Source of the DNA: Ashinkailepas kermadecensis
Taxonomy: Eukaryota; Arthropoda; Thecostraca; Neolepadidae
Direction: 5' to 3'
Length of the DNA stretch: 64,000 bases
NCBI GenBank assembly: GCA_034440615.1
Contig: JAOTOM010004293.1
Location: forward strand, 61,001-125,000
Made by a program: the position numbers and the translations under genes. Shown in pieces: positions 63,401-64,000 of this stretch; within the stretch, counting starts at the first letter, position 1; each line of letters begins with the position of its first letter. Below the pieces are notes generated by a model. The model ran no database searches and was not told where the DNA came from. It worked only from the letters and a program-made list of their open reading frames with translations.

Positions 63401-63704
63401 CAGACTCAAACGGAGGATATGAAGATAGCAAGCACAGAATGGGACGACAAATTTCGTCAAGAGGCCAGGAGTCAAAAGGCAACAACCGACGTTGAAGCAT
63501 CTCGTACTTTCAAAACCTCTTCTGGTCTTTTGGTGCATAGATAGATGAGGTTTCCCTCATCGTAATCCAGGGGTTCATGACAAGAAAGGGTGGAACACTC
63601 TCGGTCTGGCTCCTACAAGACTAGAAGAACGGAAGCCTTCGGCTGCCTTGCAAGAACACACAAGTCACCTCACCAACGTCAAGGTGGTGTTCTAAGAGGT
63701 GGTT

Positions 63705-63932
63705 TTACTTTTATTTGGGATACAGCACCAAAGACACAAATTTCATTCATCACAAGTATGGGAAAATAATACAAGGTATATCAAGCATGCATATTTGCAT
63801 CAATAGCTTTGGTGCCCTTTCTTGCTAATAACACTTGTCTTGTTAATAACACACAACCATAAAATTACACACATCTGGGAAAGATGACAGGTTAAAGTCG
63901 GGCGAAAAGGCTCGTCACCCAGGTGCGTAGCA
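63705..63932 (+). repeat. Direct repeat, copy 2
   Basis: Continuous across the point where copy 1 is interrupted, except for an internal doubling of CTTG(C/T)TAATAACAC. A third start (GGAAAGACGACAGGTTAAAG) appears at 63970 at the window edge. Confidence 0.9.
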
Positions 63933-64000
63933 GGGTGGCCAGTCTCGTTCAAGCGCCTCCTCAAACATAGGAAAGACGACAGGTTAAAGCCGACGAAGAG

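Overview
This is eukaryotic, repeat-rich genomic DNA, most likely from an arthropod. A crustacean or chelicerate is my guess from the transposon protein families, and I cannot name the species. The signs are one spliced gene with GT/AG introns and GC-rich exons, tRNA-derived SINEs, several LINE lineages with reverse transcriptase and RNase H remnants, a TIR DNA transposon with an almost intact transposase-like ORF, MITE-like elements, and long microsatellites and minisatellites. There is no bacterial-style gene packing.
The one host gene I can support is the Domino/SRCAP/p400-type SWR1-class chromatin remodelling ATPase on the plus strand. Ten exons, 30043 to 48259, join in phase into 1018 codons. 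They carry the HSA domain, acidic linkers, the first RecA-like ATPase lobe ([23 protein letters not shown]), the start of the family-specific long insertion and a Pro/Ala/Gln-rich spacer. The N-terminus and the second helicase lobe are not in the recognised exons. The last exon ends in a good splice donor, so the gene continues downstream.
Layout: 1-2620 is minisatellites and GT/decamer arrays. 2.6-18.8 kb is gene-free, with AT-rich repeats, SINEs, paired repeat copies and a TTAA-flanked element. 18.9-28.9 kb is a transposon cluster: a LINE tail, a 3268-bp TIR transposon with a 690-aa ORF inserted in an older repetitive-protein gene, a second inverted copy of that gene, and a LINE ORF2. 30.0-48.3 kb is the remodeller gene with retroposons in most of its introns. 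48.3-64 kb holds more LINEs (one with ORF1 fused to an RNase H tail by deletion), MITEs, a second TTAA element inside a CR1/L2-like LINE, and a direct repeat at the end.
The most unusual signal is a swarm of very short retroposons (about 50-64 bp). Each is essentially one hairpin (GGGCGC...GCGCCC) followed by a short tandem tail. At least eight are individually flanked by exact 9-15 bp target duplications. The same hairpin is the 3' end of the RNase H-bearing LINEs here, and a base-changed but still pairing version is the 3' end of the tRNA-Val-headed SINE. Sequence thus links LINE, SINE and mini-element through one 3' structure.
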